NCBI RefSeq assembly: GCF_900456975.1
Contig: NZ_UGYM01000002.1
Location: forward strand, 372,001-436,000
Source: Shewanella baltica
GTDB lineage: Bacteria; Pseudomonadota; Gammaproteobacteria; Enterobacterales; Shewanellaceae
Direction: 5' to 3'
Length of the DNA: 64,000 nt
The position numbers and the translations under genes were made by a program. Positions 36,378 to 45,776 of this stretch are shown piece after piece. Within the stretch, counting starts at the first letter, position 1. Every line of letters begins with the position of its first letter. The notes beneath the pieces were generated by a model that had not been told where the DNA came from, did not search any database, and saw nothing but the letters and a program-made list of their open reading frames with translations.

Positions 36378-37157
36378 TTGGAACACTTAGTGTGGGAGCT
36401 CGATCCTGTATTAATCTCGTTTATGGGACTAAAAATACATTGGTATGGAGTCTTGTTTGCTGTTGCTATCACTGCCGGTTTTCAGGTGATGAAGCGGATT
36501 TATATCAAGGAAAACCTCGATGTCGAGTCCCTTGATAATCTACTGATTTATTGTGTGGTTGGCATCATAGTGGGCGCGCGTTTAGCCCATTGTATTTTTT
36601 ACGATCCGGCTTATTACTTTGCCCATCCGCTTAAGATTTTGGCGATTTGGGAAGGTGGACTCGCCAGCCACGGTGGGGGTTTAGGGGCGATTCTGGCGCT
36701 GTATTATTACCAACGCAAAGTGAAGCTGCCCTTCCTGTTTTTGTTGGATAGACTCGCTATCGCCACCGCCATTTTTGGCTTTTTTGTGCGTATGGCGAAC
36801 TTTGCCAACTCAGAGATTTTAGGCGATCCAACAACACAACCTTGGGGCATTATATTTGCCCGTGTTGATATGTTGCCAAGGCATCCGGCGCAGCTTTATG
36901 AGGCTTTTGCCTATTTAGCTATCTTTGTCGCGCTTTATGCTCTATATCAATTTACGCAGATTAAACAACGACATGGCGCGATTTTCGGCCTGTTCCTAGT
37001 GTCGGTATTTAGTGCGCGAATTGCGATTGAATCGATTAAAGTCAGCCAAGCGGCTTACTCTGAATCAGTGCTAAGTGCGGGACAACTTCTCAGCTTACCG
37101 TTTTTAGCCGTTGGCATAGTCTTGTTGTTTTTGGCGTATCGAAAGAAAGCCGTTTAA
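36378..37157 (+). CDS. lgt: Prolipoprotein diacylglyceryl transferase-like protein
   Basis: 259 aa, seven predicted membrane helices. Start is TTG at 36378 (9 nt after AGGAG); an in-frame TTG at 36372 is the alternative. No ATG is suitable. Lgt features: LKIHWYGVLFAVAI near the N-terminus, SHGGGLGAILALYYYQRK (conserved His-Gly-Gly), VRMANFANSEILG (the R-x-x-N-F-x-N catalytic block), and PRHPAQLYEAF. Lgt transfers diacylglycerol to the lipobox Cys of prelipoproteins. The NSEILG...PRHPAQLYEA pattern resembles Bacteroidetes-type rather than enterobacterial Lgt, and thyA is not adjacent, so this is probably a second copy. Confidence 0.78.
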   Translation: MEHLVWELDPVLISFMGLKIHWYGVLFAVAITAGFQVMKRIYIKENLDVESLDNLLIYCVVGIIVGARLAHCIFYDPAYYFAHPLKILAIWEGGLASHGGGLGAILALYYYQRKVKLPFLFLLDRLAIATAIFGFFVRMANFANSEILGDPTTQPWGIIFARVDMLPRHPAQLYEAFAYLAIFVALYALYQFTQIKQRHGAIFGLFLVSVFSARIAIESIKVSQAAYSESVLSAGQLLSLPFLAVGIVLLFLAYRKKAV

Positions 37158-37177
37158 GTCAGAATATCAAACGGTTT

Positions 37178-37212
37178 AAAAAGGCTTTCTATCTAGATAG
37201 AAAGCCTTTTTT
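37178..37212. terminator. Bidirectional terminator between lgt and the esterase gene
   Basis: A 35-nt perfect palindrome: AAAAAGGCTTTCTATC-T-AGATAGAAAGCC, then TTTTTT. A-run and T-run on opposite sides serve both convergent genes. Confidence 0.9.
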
Positions 37213-37240
37213 ATGAAGGAATTAATCATCAAGGATGACG

Positions 37241-38158
37241 TTAGGCTGTCTTCACTATATTACTCACTTGCACCATGGCATCCCGAGCGGAACGGCTCAC
37301 TCCCGAGAGTTGGAAGAAGCCATGGATCACCCCAAGATAGCGGCGGCAGTGGGCATTCACGCCAGCCTCTAATAGATGCCTAAATAGCTGTTCTCCTTCA
37401 TCGACGAGCGGATCAAATTCAGCTGTGATGATATGGGTTTCGGGCAGTCCCGCTAGGTCAGTGCTTCGCAGCGGACTGGCTTCGGCATCGGTTCTGGGGT
37501 GCCAATCTAAATACAGATCAAATCCAGTGAGTAAGGTGTCGCGGGTGATGATGTATTTCTCGCCATTGTCGCTATAGCTTTGGCTTTTAGCGGTGGCATC
37601 GAGCATTGGATAGATAAGTACTTGCTTTTGTGGCAACCATTGCCCTTTGGCTTTTAAACGTAGGCAAGTGACGAGGGCTAAATGGCCGCCGGCGCTGTCG
37701 CCCATCAGGGTAATCTTGTCCTTATCGCCACCCCATTGTTGGCAATGCTGATAAATAACTTCGGCGGCATGGCAGGCATCGTCGTGGGCGGCGGGGTAAA
37801 CATGTTCTGGGGCGAGGCGATAGCTCACCGCAATAACCAGTGCGCCAGCATCATTGGCGAGTTTACGCAGTTGTTGATTGTGGGTTTCAACGCTGCCACT
37901 GACAAAACAGCCGCCATGGTAGTAAATGACAACGGGTAAATCGTTTGCCGCCGAAGGTTTGAACAGGGTCAAGTCTGCGCCATCGATGGAAACTGTGCGC
38001 ACCTCGAACACGTCTTCTGCTTCACCTGCGAGTACCGTGCTGGCGATATAACCTTGCCTACGTTGCTCAATGGTTTGCTCTCGCACAGATGGGCAACCCG
38101 CTGCGATAAACTCGCTAACCAATTGTTTAATTCCATCTTCTAAATAGAGTTGGCTCAT
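37241..38158 (-). CDS. Alpha/beta hydrolase (hormone-sensitive lipase-like esterase)
   Basis: 305 aa. The oxyanion-hole motif YYHGGCFVSG (HGG) and the nucleophile motif MGDSAGGHLAL (GDSAGG) define the HSL/GDSAG family. Likely Asp in EFDPLVDEGE and His in VIHGFFQLSG complete the triad. It hydrolyses short-chain esters in the cytosol; the natural substrate is unknown. Monocistronic. Confidence 0.88.
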   Translation of the reverse strand: MSQLYLEDGIKQLVSEFIAAGCPSVREQTIEQRRQGYIASTVLAGEAEDVFEVRTVSIDGADLTLFKPSAANDLPVVIYYHGGCFVSGSVETHNQQLRKLANDAGALVIAVSYRLAPEHVYPAAHDDACHAAEVIYQHCQQWGGDKDKITLMGDSAGGHLALVTCLRLKAKGQWLPQKQVLIYPMLDATAKSQSYSDNGEKYIITRDTLLTGFDLYLDWHPRTDAEASPLRSTDLAGLPETHIITAEFDPLVDEGEQLFRHLLEAGVNAHCRRYLGVIHGFFQLSGVSRSARDAMVQVSNIVKTA

Positions 38159-38691
38159 TTAATCTTCCCTCATTTTTCTGTGTGCTTAGCAGTTCTGCAA
38201 TGGGCTGAGTTTATCGGCAGTTTAATTGAAATGGTAGCCGCAGTGATGAGAAGCAATAGCGGATTAGCAGCATTGACATGATTTCTGCCAGTAACTATTT
38301 TTGCTCAATTTGTTTTTGCTCAGATTGTTGTGCGCACTCTGGCTCTGTACTCATTAATTAGATGCTTGTTAGCCTAAATTCACACACTGTGATGAGTCCT
38401 GTTTTTAGCTCTGCCATCAACTCATTAATGAATACGGTTGCAGTCGGCATATTTTCAATATTACAGATTGAGTTGTATGGCGACTTGTAAGAAAATTACC
38501 AACTCAATTGACCATTAGGCTGGATGCGCTTAAATTTCCGCCTGATTGTGTGTTGGTTAGCACTAGGTTGTCTATTTGTGAAAGTTGCTTTCAGTATCTT
38601 GGCTAAAATATAGGTTGCCAAGATACCGTTTGAGCGACACATTGAGCCAGCGCTCACATCGTTATCCGTACTCTATTTGCAGGAATTCTCC
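38159..38691. other. Long gene-free upstream region of the MATE gene with an inverted repeat
   Basis: 533 nt with no ORF of note. The clearest element is GTATCTTGGC (38594-38603) and GCCAAGATAC (38617-38626), a perfect 10-bp inverted repeat with a 13-nt spacer about 65 nt before the MATE start. It is suited to a dimeric repressor or a leader hairpin. Confidence 0.5.
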
Positions 38692-40053
38692 GTGGCTAAA
38701 GCACCTAAAACATTGCAACAACGCATGAGCATAGTCGCCCTCACTTGGCCGATTTTTGTCGAGACCTTGCTGCAATCACTGCTTGGGATCAGCGACATTT
38801 TTATGCTTAGCCACTATTCCGATAATGCGGTTGCAGCGGTGGGGCTCACGACTCAGCTGATGTTCTTCATGATGGTTATGTCCATGATGGTGAGCACAGG
38901 TGCGAGTATTTTGATTAGCCAGAACAATGGTGCAGGCCAGTCGCAACAGGCTGTCGATATCGGGGTGGCAAGTGTCGCATTGAGCTTAGGACTCGCCTTG
39001 ATCATGGGCGCCTCTATGTTCTTCGGCGCTAAGGGGATTATCGGCCTGTTTGCGCTTGAACACGATGTGGCAGGCTTTGGATATGACTACTTAGTGATTT
39101 GCGGCAGCTTGAGTATAGGCTTGGTCATGAACATTGCTTTTGCCGCGATTCTAAGGAGTTACGGCTTTACCCGCTCGGCCATGTTAGTCACCTCAAGCAC
39201 AGGCTTGATGAACGTCATCGGTAACTATATTGCCCTGTATTCTCCCTTTGACTTGCCTGTTTATGGGGTAACAGGGGTGGCAATTTCCACCGTCACCAGC
39301 CAGATCATCGGCGCTGTGATCATGCTGATGGTGATCCGCTATAAAAAGATCCCGCTGCCACTGCAACGGCTTAAATTATTACCGCGCATAACTTATTGGA
39401 GTGTGATGCGTATCGGTCTGCTCAATGCCGGTGAGATGCTGTCTTACAATGTGGCGCAGATGACCATCATCTATTTTATCAGTCAAATGGGGACTTTATC
39501 GCTCACGGCTTATACCTATGGCCTAAACATCAGCCGGTTTATTTATTGTTTTGCGGTGGCGCTCGGGCAGGCGACGCAAATTCAGACCGGATACTATGTC
39601 GGCAAACAATGGTTCGATGAAATCACTGTGAGAGTGCAACGTTACTGTCTGGTAGGTTTTGTCGCTTCGCTGGCCATAGTCTTAGTCTTCTACTGGCAGC
39701 GATTCACTATTGTTGGCTGGTTAAGTGAGAACGAGGAAGTCATCCAACTGACGGCATTATTACTGGCAGGTTCTATCGCCCTTGAAACGGGGCGGGTGTT
39801 TAATCTGGTGATTATCTCGGCATTAAAAGGGGCGGGTGATGTGGCGTTCCCAGTACGGGTTGGCCTCTTTAGCATGTGGGGCATAGGGGTATTATTGGCT
39901 TGGTTCTTTGGCCTTCACTTAGGCTATGGCGTACTCGCCGCTTGGCTGGCCGTCGCCGCAGATGAATGGATACGCGGCCTGATTATGGTGTATCGCTGGC
40001 GCTCGTGCCGTTGGCAACGTTTTACTCGCATACCCGCTGCGACTGCAGTGTAG
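38692..40053 (+). CDS. MATE-family multidrug/Na+ antiporter
   Basis: 453 aa from a GTG at 38692 (AGGA 7 nt upstream); a TTG 5 codons earlier overlaps the Shine-Dalgarno. Twelve predicted membrane helices in two homologous halves, with family features TWPIFVETLLQSLLGISDIFMLSHYSDNAVAAVG and VGLTTQLMFFMMV. It exports cationic compounds using Na+ or H+. Substrate specificity not visible. No regulator gene is adjacent, but an inverted repeat lies upstream. Confidence 0.9.
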   Translation: MAKAPKTLQQRMSIVALTWPIFVETLLQSLLGISDIFMLSHYSDNAVAAVGLTTQLMFFMMVMSMMVSTGASILISQNNGAGQSQQAVDIGVASVALSLGLALIMGASMFFGAKGIIGLFALEHDVAGFGYDYLVICGSLSIGLVMNIAFAAILRSYGFTRSAMLVTSSTGLMNVIGNYIALYSPFDLPVYGVTGVAISTVTSQIIGAVIMLMVIRYKKIPLPLQRLKLLPRITYWSVMRIGLLNAGEMLSYNVAQMTIIYFISQMGTLSLTAYTYGLNISRFIYCFAVALGQATQIQTGYYVGKQWFDEITVRVQRYCLVGFVASLAIVLVFYWQRFTIVGWLSENEEVIQLTALLLAGSIALETGRVFNLVIISALKGAGDVAFPVRVGLFSMWGIGVLLAWFFGLHLGYGVLAAWLAVAADEWIRGLIMVYRWRSCRWQRFTRIPAATAV

Positions 40054-40072
40054 TTTTGGTGAGGTGAATTGG

Positions 40073-40101
40073 AAGCGCAGCAAACATAGGCTGCGCTTTT
40101 T
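40073..40101. terminator. Terminator between the MATE and CBS genes
   Basis: AAGCGCAGC-AAACATAG-GCTGCGCTT then TTTG, between convergent genes. Confidence 0.8.
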
Positions 40102-40112
40102 GTTTGATAAGC

Positions 40113-40538
40113 TTAACTTTGCTGCTTCAACAAGGTACGACATAGCTTGATAAAGTCCGATGACGTGACGATACCGAGCACCTTTTTATCGGCATCGACG
40201 ACGGGTAAGCAGCCGAGTTTGTTTTCGATAAAATATTCCACGACCACAGTTAAAGGCTCGTCGGCGGTAAGATGCTGAAAATCTTGGTCCATCACGGTTG
40301 TGATCGGCGTGTATCGTTCTTTGCGCTCGAGCGCGCCTTGGCCGTACTTGTTCAACATAGTCATCACGCTGGCGATCATCTTTTTATGGGTGAGTACGCC
40401 AACGAGGGTGCCATCAATTTCAGAAATCACGGGTAAGTGGCGTACGCCACGGGTTTGCATCAGATGGTGGGCATCTTTCAAACTGGCGCCATCGCTGATG
40501 CAGATGACTTGATCACTCATAATATCGCTGACTTTCAT
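40113..40538 (-). CDS. Two-CBS-domain protein
   Basis: 141 aa from the ATG at 40538, which has AAGGA upstream; a longer start at 40589 lacks support. Two CBS motifs in tandem: MKVSDIMSDQVICISDGASLKDAHHLMQTRGVRHLPV, and TVVMEYFIENKLGCLPVVDADKKVLGIVTSSDF-like (residues about 85-135). CBS pairs bind adenine nucleotides and regulate partner enzymes or channels. No partner is fused or adjacent. Confidence 0.85.
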   Translation of the reverse strand: MKVSDIMSDQVICISDGASLKDAHHLMQTRGVRHLPVISEIDGTLVGVLTHKKMIASVMTMLNKYGQGALERKERYTPITTVMDQDFQHLTADEPLTVVVEYFIENKLGCLPVVDADKKVLGIVTSSDFIKLCRTLLKQQS

Positions 40539-40693
40539 TGTTAAATTCCTTTTCTTGCCATTCTTAGGCGTGCATTTAACACGCTGCATTAGCCTGCACC
40601 GATGTTAGCAGCTTCCTTGTTCGCTGCGCCAGTCCTGCATAAATAAAGTACGCCATTCAGTATAAGTGTTTGAATTGATAGAAATCATAAAAG

Positions 40694-40732
40694 GCTGACA
40701 AAGATGTCACAAATGTGTAACAGTGATGTCTC
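40694..40732 (+). promoter_or_regulatory. Pho-box-like array upstream of phoD
   Basis: TGTCAC (40705), TGTAAC (40716) and TGTCTC (40727) recur at exact 11-bp steps, preceded by CTGACA (40694). This is the arrangement of PhoB half-sites (CTGTCAT every 11 bp). It lies about 62 nt before the phosphatase gene, consistent with phosphate-starvation control. Confidence 0.5.
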
Positions 40733-40793
40733 ACAATCGGGGTCTCATTAGACCTCATACCAGTGAAGCCTTATCTAACAAGGAATAATAATA

Positions 40794-42560
40794 ATGAATC
40801 GTACCGTAACTCGTCGTGACTTTTTGGCTATGTCGGCCAAAGGTGTTGGCGTTGCTGTGATCTCTTACGGCTTGATGGGCTGTAGCGATAGTAATGATGA
40901 TAATTCTGTACCCGCGCAATTTTTACATGGGATTGCCAGTGGTGATCCTGCGATTGACGCTGTGATCCTTTGGACCCGTGTCACGCCTGAATCTGAGGGC
41001 GATGTAAAAGTGAGCTGGCAAGTGGCAAGCGATGCGGCCTTTGCTCAATTAGTGACCACGGGTGAGATGGTCACTAATGCAAGCCGTGACTACACGGTTA
41101 AGATTGATGCCCGCGGCTTACGTGCTGGCCAAAACTACTTTTACCGCTTTATGACAGGTGACAAAACCTCAGCCGTGGGTAAAACCCGCACGCTGCCTGA
41201 GGGCGATGTGAGTTCTGTCAAACTGGCGGTGATGTCCTGTGCGAACTTTCCAGCCGGATACTTTAACGTATATGAATTAGCGGCGGCGCAGGATGACTTA
41301 GATGCCGTGGTGCATTTAGGCGATTACATCTATGAATATGCCCGTGGCGGTTATGCCAGTGAGCATGCTGCAGAGCTTGGCCGTGAAGTATTGCCGGCCA
41401 CTGAGTTGCTGACATTGGGCGATTATCGCACCCGTTATGGCCAGTATCATACCGATGCGAGTCTGCAAAAGTTACACGCGAAAGTGCCTTTTATCACGGT
41501 ATGGGATGACCACGAAGTGGCCAACGATACTTGGCGTGATGGCGCTGAGAATCATAATGAAGGCGAAGGCGATTTTGCCGTCCGCAAAGAAGCGGCACTG
41601 CAAGCTTATTTCGAATGGTTGCCTATTCGCCCATGGCGCGAAGGGAACCATGAAGAGATTTACCGCAGCTTCAGTTACGGCAATCTTGTCGACCTGCACA
41701 TGCTCGATACCCGTGTATTGGCCCGAGATAAACAGCTCGATTATGCTGATTATATGGATCCCACAACGGGTTCGTTTGCGGGCGAGCGTTTCCTTGCCGA
41801 TGTGACTTCGACCACTCGCACTATGCTGGGTCTGACGCAATTGTTATGGCTGCAGGGCACTCTGCTGCAAGCAACGGGCAAGTGGCAGGTGTTAGGGCAA
41901 CAGATTTTGATGGGCAAGATGTCATTGCCGGCGGCGATTGCGACTCAGCAGATGAGCATTCCCCAATATGCCATGTTAGGCGCGTTAGCTAAGCTAGCGG
42001 CGCGTGCGGCGGCAAATGATCCCACACTGACCGCCCAAGAGTTGCAATATCTTCAGGCTAATCAAGCTTTACTAACCCCAGAAGTTATCGCACTGCTGCA
42101 ATTACCTGCCATTCCATACAACTTAGATGCTTGGGACGGTTACGCCTACGAGCGTGAGGTGATTTTAGGTACGGCTAAATCGAAAAACCTCAACCTAGTC
42201 GTGATCGCGGGCGATACCCATAATGCTTGGGCTAACGAGCTTAAAGATGTGAATGGCGATACCGTTGGGGTGGAGTTTGCGACCAGCTCAGTGTCTTCAC
42301 CAGGTCTTGAGTATTATTTGAATCTGCCAGCTGAGCAGATCCCTGCGACTGAGGCGGCGATCGTCGAGTTAGTGCCAGATCTTAAGTACGCTAACTTAAG
42401 AGATCGCGGTTTTATGACGCTCACTTTCACCGCTGATGAGGTGCGCAGCGACTGGCATTATGTGGATACCATTCTGTCGAAGGATTTCCAAGCGGCAACG
42501 GCACGTGGCTATAGCGCCAAGGCCAAAGTGGGCGAGCATGTGATTACCCCTATCGTTTAA
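40794..42560 (+). CDS. phoD: PhoD-family alkaline phosphatase (Tat lipoprotein)
   Basis: 588 aa. The N-terminus combines a twin-arginine motif (TRRDFLAM) with a lipobox (LMGC, Cys about 28), so it should be exported folded by Tat and lipidated. PhoD metal-site motifs follow: VMSCANF, HLGDYIYEYA, WDDHEVANDTW, and VIAGDTHNAW. The family binds Ca/Fe and hydrolyses phosphomono- and diesters. A Pho-box-like array precedes it. SD AAGGA. Single gene with a terminator. Confidence 0.9.
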   Translation: MNRTVTRRDFLAMSAKGVGVAVISYGLMGCSDSNDDNSVPAQFLHGIASGDPAIDAVILWTRVTPESEGDVKVSWQVASDAAFAQLVTTGEMVTNASRDYTVKIDARGLRAGQNYFYRFMTGDKTSAVGKTRTLPEGDVSSVKLAVMSCANFPAGYFNVYELAAAQDDLDAVVHLGDYIYEYARGGYASEHAAELGREVLPATELLTLGDYRTRYGQYHTDASLQKLHAKVPFITVWDDHEVANDTWRDGAENHNEGEGDFAVRKEAALQAYFEWLPIRPWREGNHEEIYRSFSYGNLVDLHMLDTRVLARDKQLDYADYMDPTTGSFAGERFLADVTSTTRTMLGLTQLLWLQGTLLQATGKWQVLGQQILMGKMSLPAAIATQQMSIPQYAMLGALAKLAARAAANDPTLTAQELQYLQANQALLTPEVIALLQLPAIPYNLDAWDGYAYEREVILGTAKSKNLNLVVIAGDTHNAWANELKDVNGDTVGVEFATSSVSSPGLEYYLNLPAEQIPATEAAIVELVPDLKYANLRDRGFMTLTFTADEVRSDWHYVDTILSKDFQAATARGYSAKAKVGEHVITPIV

Positions 42561-42584
42561 CGCAGGTATTTATTCGTTGTTTTT

Positions 42585-42608
42585 AGGCCACCTTAGGGTG
42601 GCCTTTTT
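42585..42608 (+). terminator. Terminator after phoD
   Basis: AGGCCACC-TTAG-GGTGGCCT-TTTTG; an 8-bp stem with a T-run. Confidence 0.85.
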
Positions 42609-42845
42609 GTTGCTTTTTGCCTAAAAAGGCAAAATAAATGTCTGTTGTCACGCAAGTTCTTACTATTACTGCAGCACATCGCATTTTTTTGATATAAAAT
42701 TCACTCCCAAAATTCGGCGGCTGCCTACACTTGCTAAGGCAAAGCTGTTTTAGTGTTTTGGGAACCTTTACCCGCCGAACAGACCTTACAGGGGTCATAA
42801 GCTTTAACGACCTAAGAATAAAATCAATGTGATGGGGACTGTGTC

Positions 42846-43412
42846 ATGTCAGAAAAGTATTTTGTTACCGCGCAGCAATTGCTGGAAGATTCATTTTTAT
42901 TAGCTTCGCAAGTGTATGAGAGTGGCTTTCGTCCGCAGTTTATCGTGGGTATTTGGCGTGGCGGCGCTCCAATCGGGATCGCGGTACAGGAATTTTTCGA
43001 CTTTAAACAAGTAGAAACCGATCATATTGCCGTGCGTACTTCTTCCTATTATGGGATTGGTACCGACAAGCAAAGCAAAGAAATCAAAGTTCACGGCCTG
43101 CATTACATCGTTGAAAATGCGAACGCTAGCGACGGTTTATTGATTGTGGATGACGTGTTTGACTCTGGCCGCAGTATCCATGCATTAAAAGAAAAACTCG
43201 GTCAGTTGATGCGCCTGAATATGCCAACCGATATCCGTATCGCTTGCCCTTATTACAAGCCAAAAAATACCGCCGTGCCTTTAAAGCCTGACTATTACAT
43301 CCATGCCTCTGAAGACTGGTTAGTTTTCCCGCATGAAGTTACAGGTTTAACGCCGGAAGAAATTGCCGAAGGTAAGGGCGATTTAAAGAATATCCAGCAC
43401 CTGTTTAAATAA
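42846..43412 (+). CDS. Purine phosphoribosyltransferase-like protein
   Basis: 188 aa. Type I PRTase fold: IVGIWRGGAPIGIAVQEF near the N-terminus and the PRPP-binding loop GLLIVDDVFDSGRS (about residues 97-110). The family is annotated as hypoxanthine or xanthine phosphoribosyltransferase; the base specificity cannot be read. An unusual C-terminus (ASEDWLVFPHEVTGLTPEEIAEGKG) is shared by its marine relatives as far as I recall. The stop codon TAA is the first three bases of the MITE at 43410-43641. Confidence 0.8.
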   Translation: MSEKYFVTAQQLLEDSFLLASQVYESGFRPQFIVGIWRGGAPIGIAVQEFFDFKQVETDHIAVRTSSYYGIGTDKQSKEIKVHGLHYIVENANASDGLLIVDDVFDSGRSIHALKEKLGQLMRLNMPTDIRIACPYYKPKNTAVPLKPDYYIHASEDWLVFPHEVTGLTPEEIAEGKGDLKNIQHLFK

Positions 43413-43641
43413 CCTGAACTCGGGATAATGAGTGTCGAAAAATCTAAGTTTAACAAATTAAATCAATAAGATAAGTGGTTTGTTTGAAACGAAAAATCTA
43501 TTTTCTGACTGAATGCGCAGATTTTTGCGCATATCAAGGCGCTCTGTTGTAGGCCATAGCGAGCTATGGTTAGACAGAGCAACGCAGAGAGGCCCGAAAA
43601 GATGCCTATTCAGCGGCTCTGCTTATCCCGAGCTCAAGTTA
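43410..43641. mobile_element. MITE-like element with 19-bp terminal inverted repeats
   Basis: TAACCTGAACTCGGGATAA (43410-43428) and TTATCCCGAGCTCAAGTTA (43623-43641) are inverted repeats matching at 17 of 19 positions and bounding a 232-bp unit. The interior carries no ORF but has the hairpin CCATAGC-GAG-CTATGG and the block GGCGCTCTGTTGTAGG. This fits a non-autonomous miniature transposable element. No clear target duplication is seen. Its left end supplies the stop codon of the upstream gene. Confidence 0.75.
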
Positions 43642-43681
43642 AAGAGCTTGCTCGCGGCGAAATATAGACTATTTTCGCAAT

Positions 43682-43719
43682 AAAAAATGCGTTAACGAGC
43701 AATCGTTAACGCATTTTTT
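43682..43719. terminator. Bidirectional terminator before glpQ 3' end
   Basis: AAAAAATGCGTTAACGA-GCAA-TCGTTAACGCA then TTTTTTG; a 13-bp stem. It lies 19 nt beyond the glpQ stop and serves that minus-strand gene. Confidence 0.9.
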
Positions 43720-43737
43720 GTTTTCTATATCGACGAC

Positions 43738-45015
43738 TTATAAATCCATACAGTTAGCATAGTAAGTCACAGTGGCGGGCCAGTCGGAGAACACCCCAAT
43801 CACACCGACATCTTTAGCTAACACATCGAGTAATTCAAAGGTATCGCCTTCGTTATCTATGGCTTCGGTAATGCTTTGATAATAAAAGCCGCCGCCATTT
43901 TTTAATAAACCAGAACGTTCCAGCGACCAAGTGATGATCTTAAGCCCAGCGCCTTTGGCGGCCTTAGCGTATTCCGAAGGGATGATCTTTTTGTCCGCAT
44001 CTAAGGCGACTAAAACCCAGAGTGGCGGCGCGATAATTTCGACGCCTTGGATCTTCAAATCTGCCATTGATGGTGACCAAGTGGCAGAATTTTGTGGATC
44101 GAAAGCGCTGTTATAATCGTATCTGTCATCGAGAAATACGGCTTGTTTCGCAAACTCAGGTGCATTGGCAACCCAATATTTGATGTCATCTAAGATAAAT
44201 GATTGAGGGAATACTTGCGAAGCATCGACGCCTGCCGCCGTGTATTCATCTAACATTTTTTGTGCGTAATCCTGCTGAGTAAAACCATCGAATGGCATAG
44301 ATACGCTGGCGGCTTTGAGCTCTGGCGTCATCTTCACGCCAGCTTTTTTAAACATTTCAATACTTTCGGCATGGGTCATCAAGGTGCCATTGCCAGCGTA
44401 GAGATCGGTGCGCCAGCTTGGAGTGCCATTGATGAATTCGGCCGCAGTGGTCGCTTTAGGATTGCTGCCCTCCATTTTACCCTTGAGGGTTTTAAATTCG
44501 GCGAGGGTGATATCGCTGGTGCAACAGGTCGCCGATGCGCTGACGCCATTGGCTGCATCGGCTGGAGTGAATGGGCTCGAACATTTATTAGCCAGTTCAG
44601 GCACAGCTAAAATGTTGGTCGTGCTGGCAAGATCGCACTGTGAGTGGCGGCACACTAAGGCTTTATCGGCGGTGAAGGTGACATCACATTCAACTATGCC
44701 AGCGCCCGAATCGATAGCCGCTTGGTAGGATTCCTTTGTATGCTCAGGGAATTGCATTGGTGCGCCACGGTGACCGATGGAAAACTCGCTGCGATAAAAA
44801 TTGTCAGTGGTGCATTGTTCTAAGCGGGTTTTAAGTGTGCTGTCTTGCATTTGACGCACGAGGAATAAAGGTCTTTCTCCCACTTGAGCTGGAACAGGTT
44901 TGTTGGCAGGTGGCGTGACTTCTGTGTTGTTATCGTCACTATTGCAACCAGCTAATAAAGCGCTGGTGGCAATTAACAGGCCGAGTGAGAGCGACGAAAT
45001 AGGGCGTAGTTTCAT
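43738..45015 (-). CDS. glpQ: Glycerophosphodiester phosphodiesterase (lipoprotein)
   Basis: 425 aa. Type II signal peptide with lipobox LLAGC (Cys24). GDPD TIM-barrel signature: [24 protein letters not shown], then [24 protein letters not shown], carrying the His, Glu and Asp that bind the metal and activate water. C-terminal [15 protein letters not shown] closes the barrel. It cleaves glycerophosphodiesters to sn-glycerol-3-phosphate and alcohol at the envelope. It is longer than E. coli GlpQ (about 360). Monocistronic. Confidence 0.9.
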   Translation of the reverse strand: MKLRPISSLSLGLLIATSALLAGCNSDDNNTEVTPPANKPVPAQVGERPLFLVRQMQDSTLKTRLEQCTTDNFYRSEFSIGHRGAPMQFPEHTKESYQAAIDSGAGIVECDVTFTADKALVCRHSQCDLASTTNILAVPELANKCSSPFTPADAANGVSASATCCTSDITLAEFKTLKGKMEGSNPKATTAAEFINGTPSWRTDLYAGNGTLMTHAESIEMFKKAGVKMTPELKAASVSMPFDGFTQQDYAQKMLDEYTAAGVDASQVFPQSFILDDIKYWVANAPEFAKQAVFLDDRYDYNSAFDPQNSATWSPSMADLKIQGVEIIAPPLWVLVALDADKKIIPSEYAKAAKGAGLKIITWSLERSGLLKNGGGFYYQSITEAIDNEGDTFELLDVLAKDVGVIGVFSDWPATVTYYANCMDL

Positions 45016-45385
45016 CAGATTTACCTATGAGTAATGATGTAAATTATTAATATTAATCAGAAACTCTAAAGTGTTAATGTGACTAAAAAAGCCTATTTAT
45101 ATGACATAAACAAGAATATATACCGTTTGCACGACGATTACCTAAAGCACGCTAGCTCGCGATAAACAGCCATCAATAGAGGGTGAGCGGGATATATGCG
45201 CAGTGTTGTTTTAGACTTGAGAATTGACTCCACTGGGCGAGTCGATGAAACTGGCATGAATATTTTCATCTGGGCGATCTTTCTGGGCCGAAATCAAGTA
45301 CACTGCGCTCCTTTTGTTTTATGATGAGCGTTTGGTTCGCTTGATAAGACAAACGTGACAAGCATCATTTAGGAAATAGAGCAGA
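45016..45385. other. Gene-free stretch
   Basis: 370 nt between the divergent glpQ and DUF3622 genes. No ORF, RNA or strong operator seen; a TGTCATATAAATA-like word on the minus strand resembles half of a Pho box but has no partner. Confidence 0.4.
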
Positions 45386-45688
45386 ATGAGCAAGGGCAAA
45401 AAATACGATTTTCGCGTAACACAGGGCGACAAAGGTTGGAAAACTGAAATCACTCGTCGCATGACATCAACTAAAACGGTTGTGTCTAAGAGCCATGATG
45501 GTTTTGCGACCGAAGCCGAAGCGCAAGCTTGGGGCTTGACTGAATTACAAGTGTTTTTAGGCACGTTAACTGAGCGCAACAAGCGTCGTTCAGAGAAACA
45601 AGCTAAAGCAAAATTAGCGGCAGCATTAGCGGCTGAAGCGGCAACTGATGCCGAAGATCTTGATGAAGATGATTTCGACGAAGAGTAA
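45386..45688 (+). CDS. DUF3622 family protein
   Basis: 100 aa. The conserved block KKYDFRVTQGDKGWKTEITRRMTSTKTVVSKSHDGFATEAEAQAWG is the DUF3622 core. It is followed by a lysine/alanine helix (RNKRRSEKQAKAKLAAALAA) and a strongly acidic tail (DLDEDDFDEE). Function is unknown; the charged tail suggests nucleic-acid or protein interaction. Monocistronic with terminator. Confidence 0.75.
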   Translation: MSKGKKYDFRVTQGDKGWKTEITRRMTSTKTVVSKSHDGFATEAEAQAWGLTELQVFLGTLTERNKRRSEKQAKAKLAAALAAEAATDAEDLDEDDFDEE

Positions 45689-45776
45689 CACTCACTCGTT
45701 CAGTATTGTCTTATCAAGCTAGTGTGATTGTTAGGGCGCGCATGACGCGTTCTGAAACGTCACTCTGGCTATGAAT

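Noticed and set aside
45050..45130. Pho box upstream of glpQ
   Set aside because: Only one TGTCAT-like half-site is present; no 11-bp repeat.
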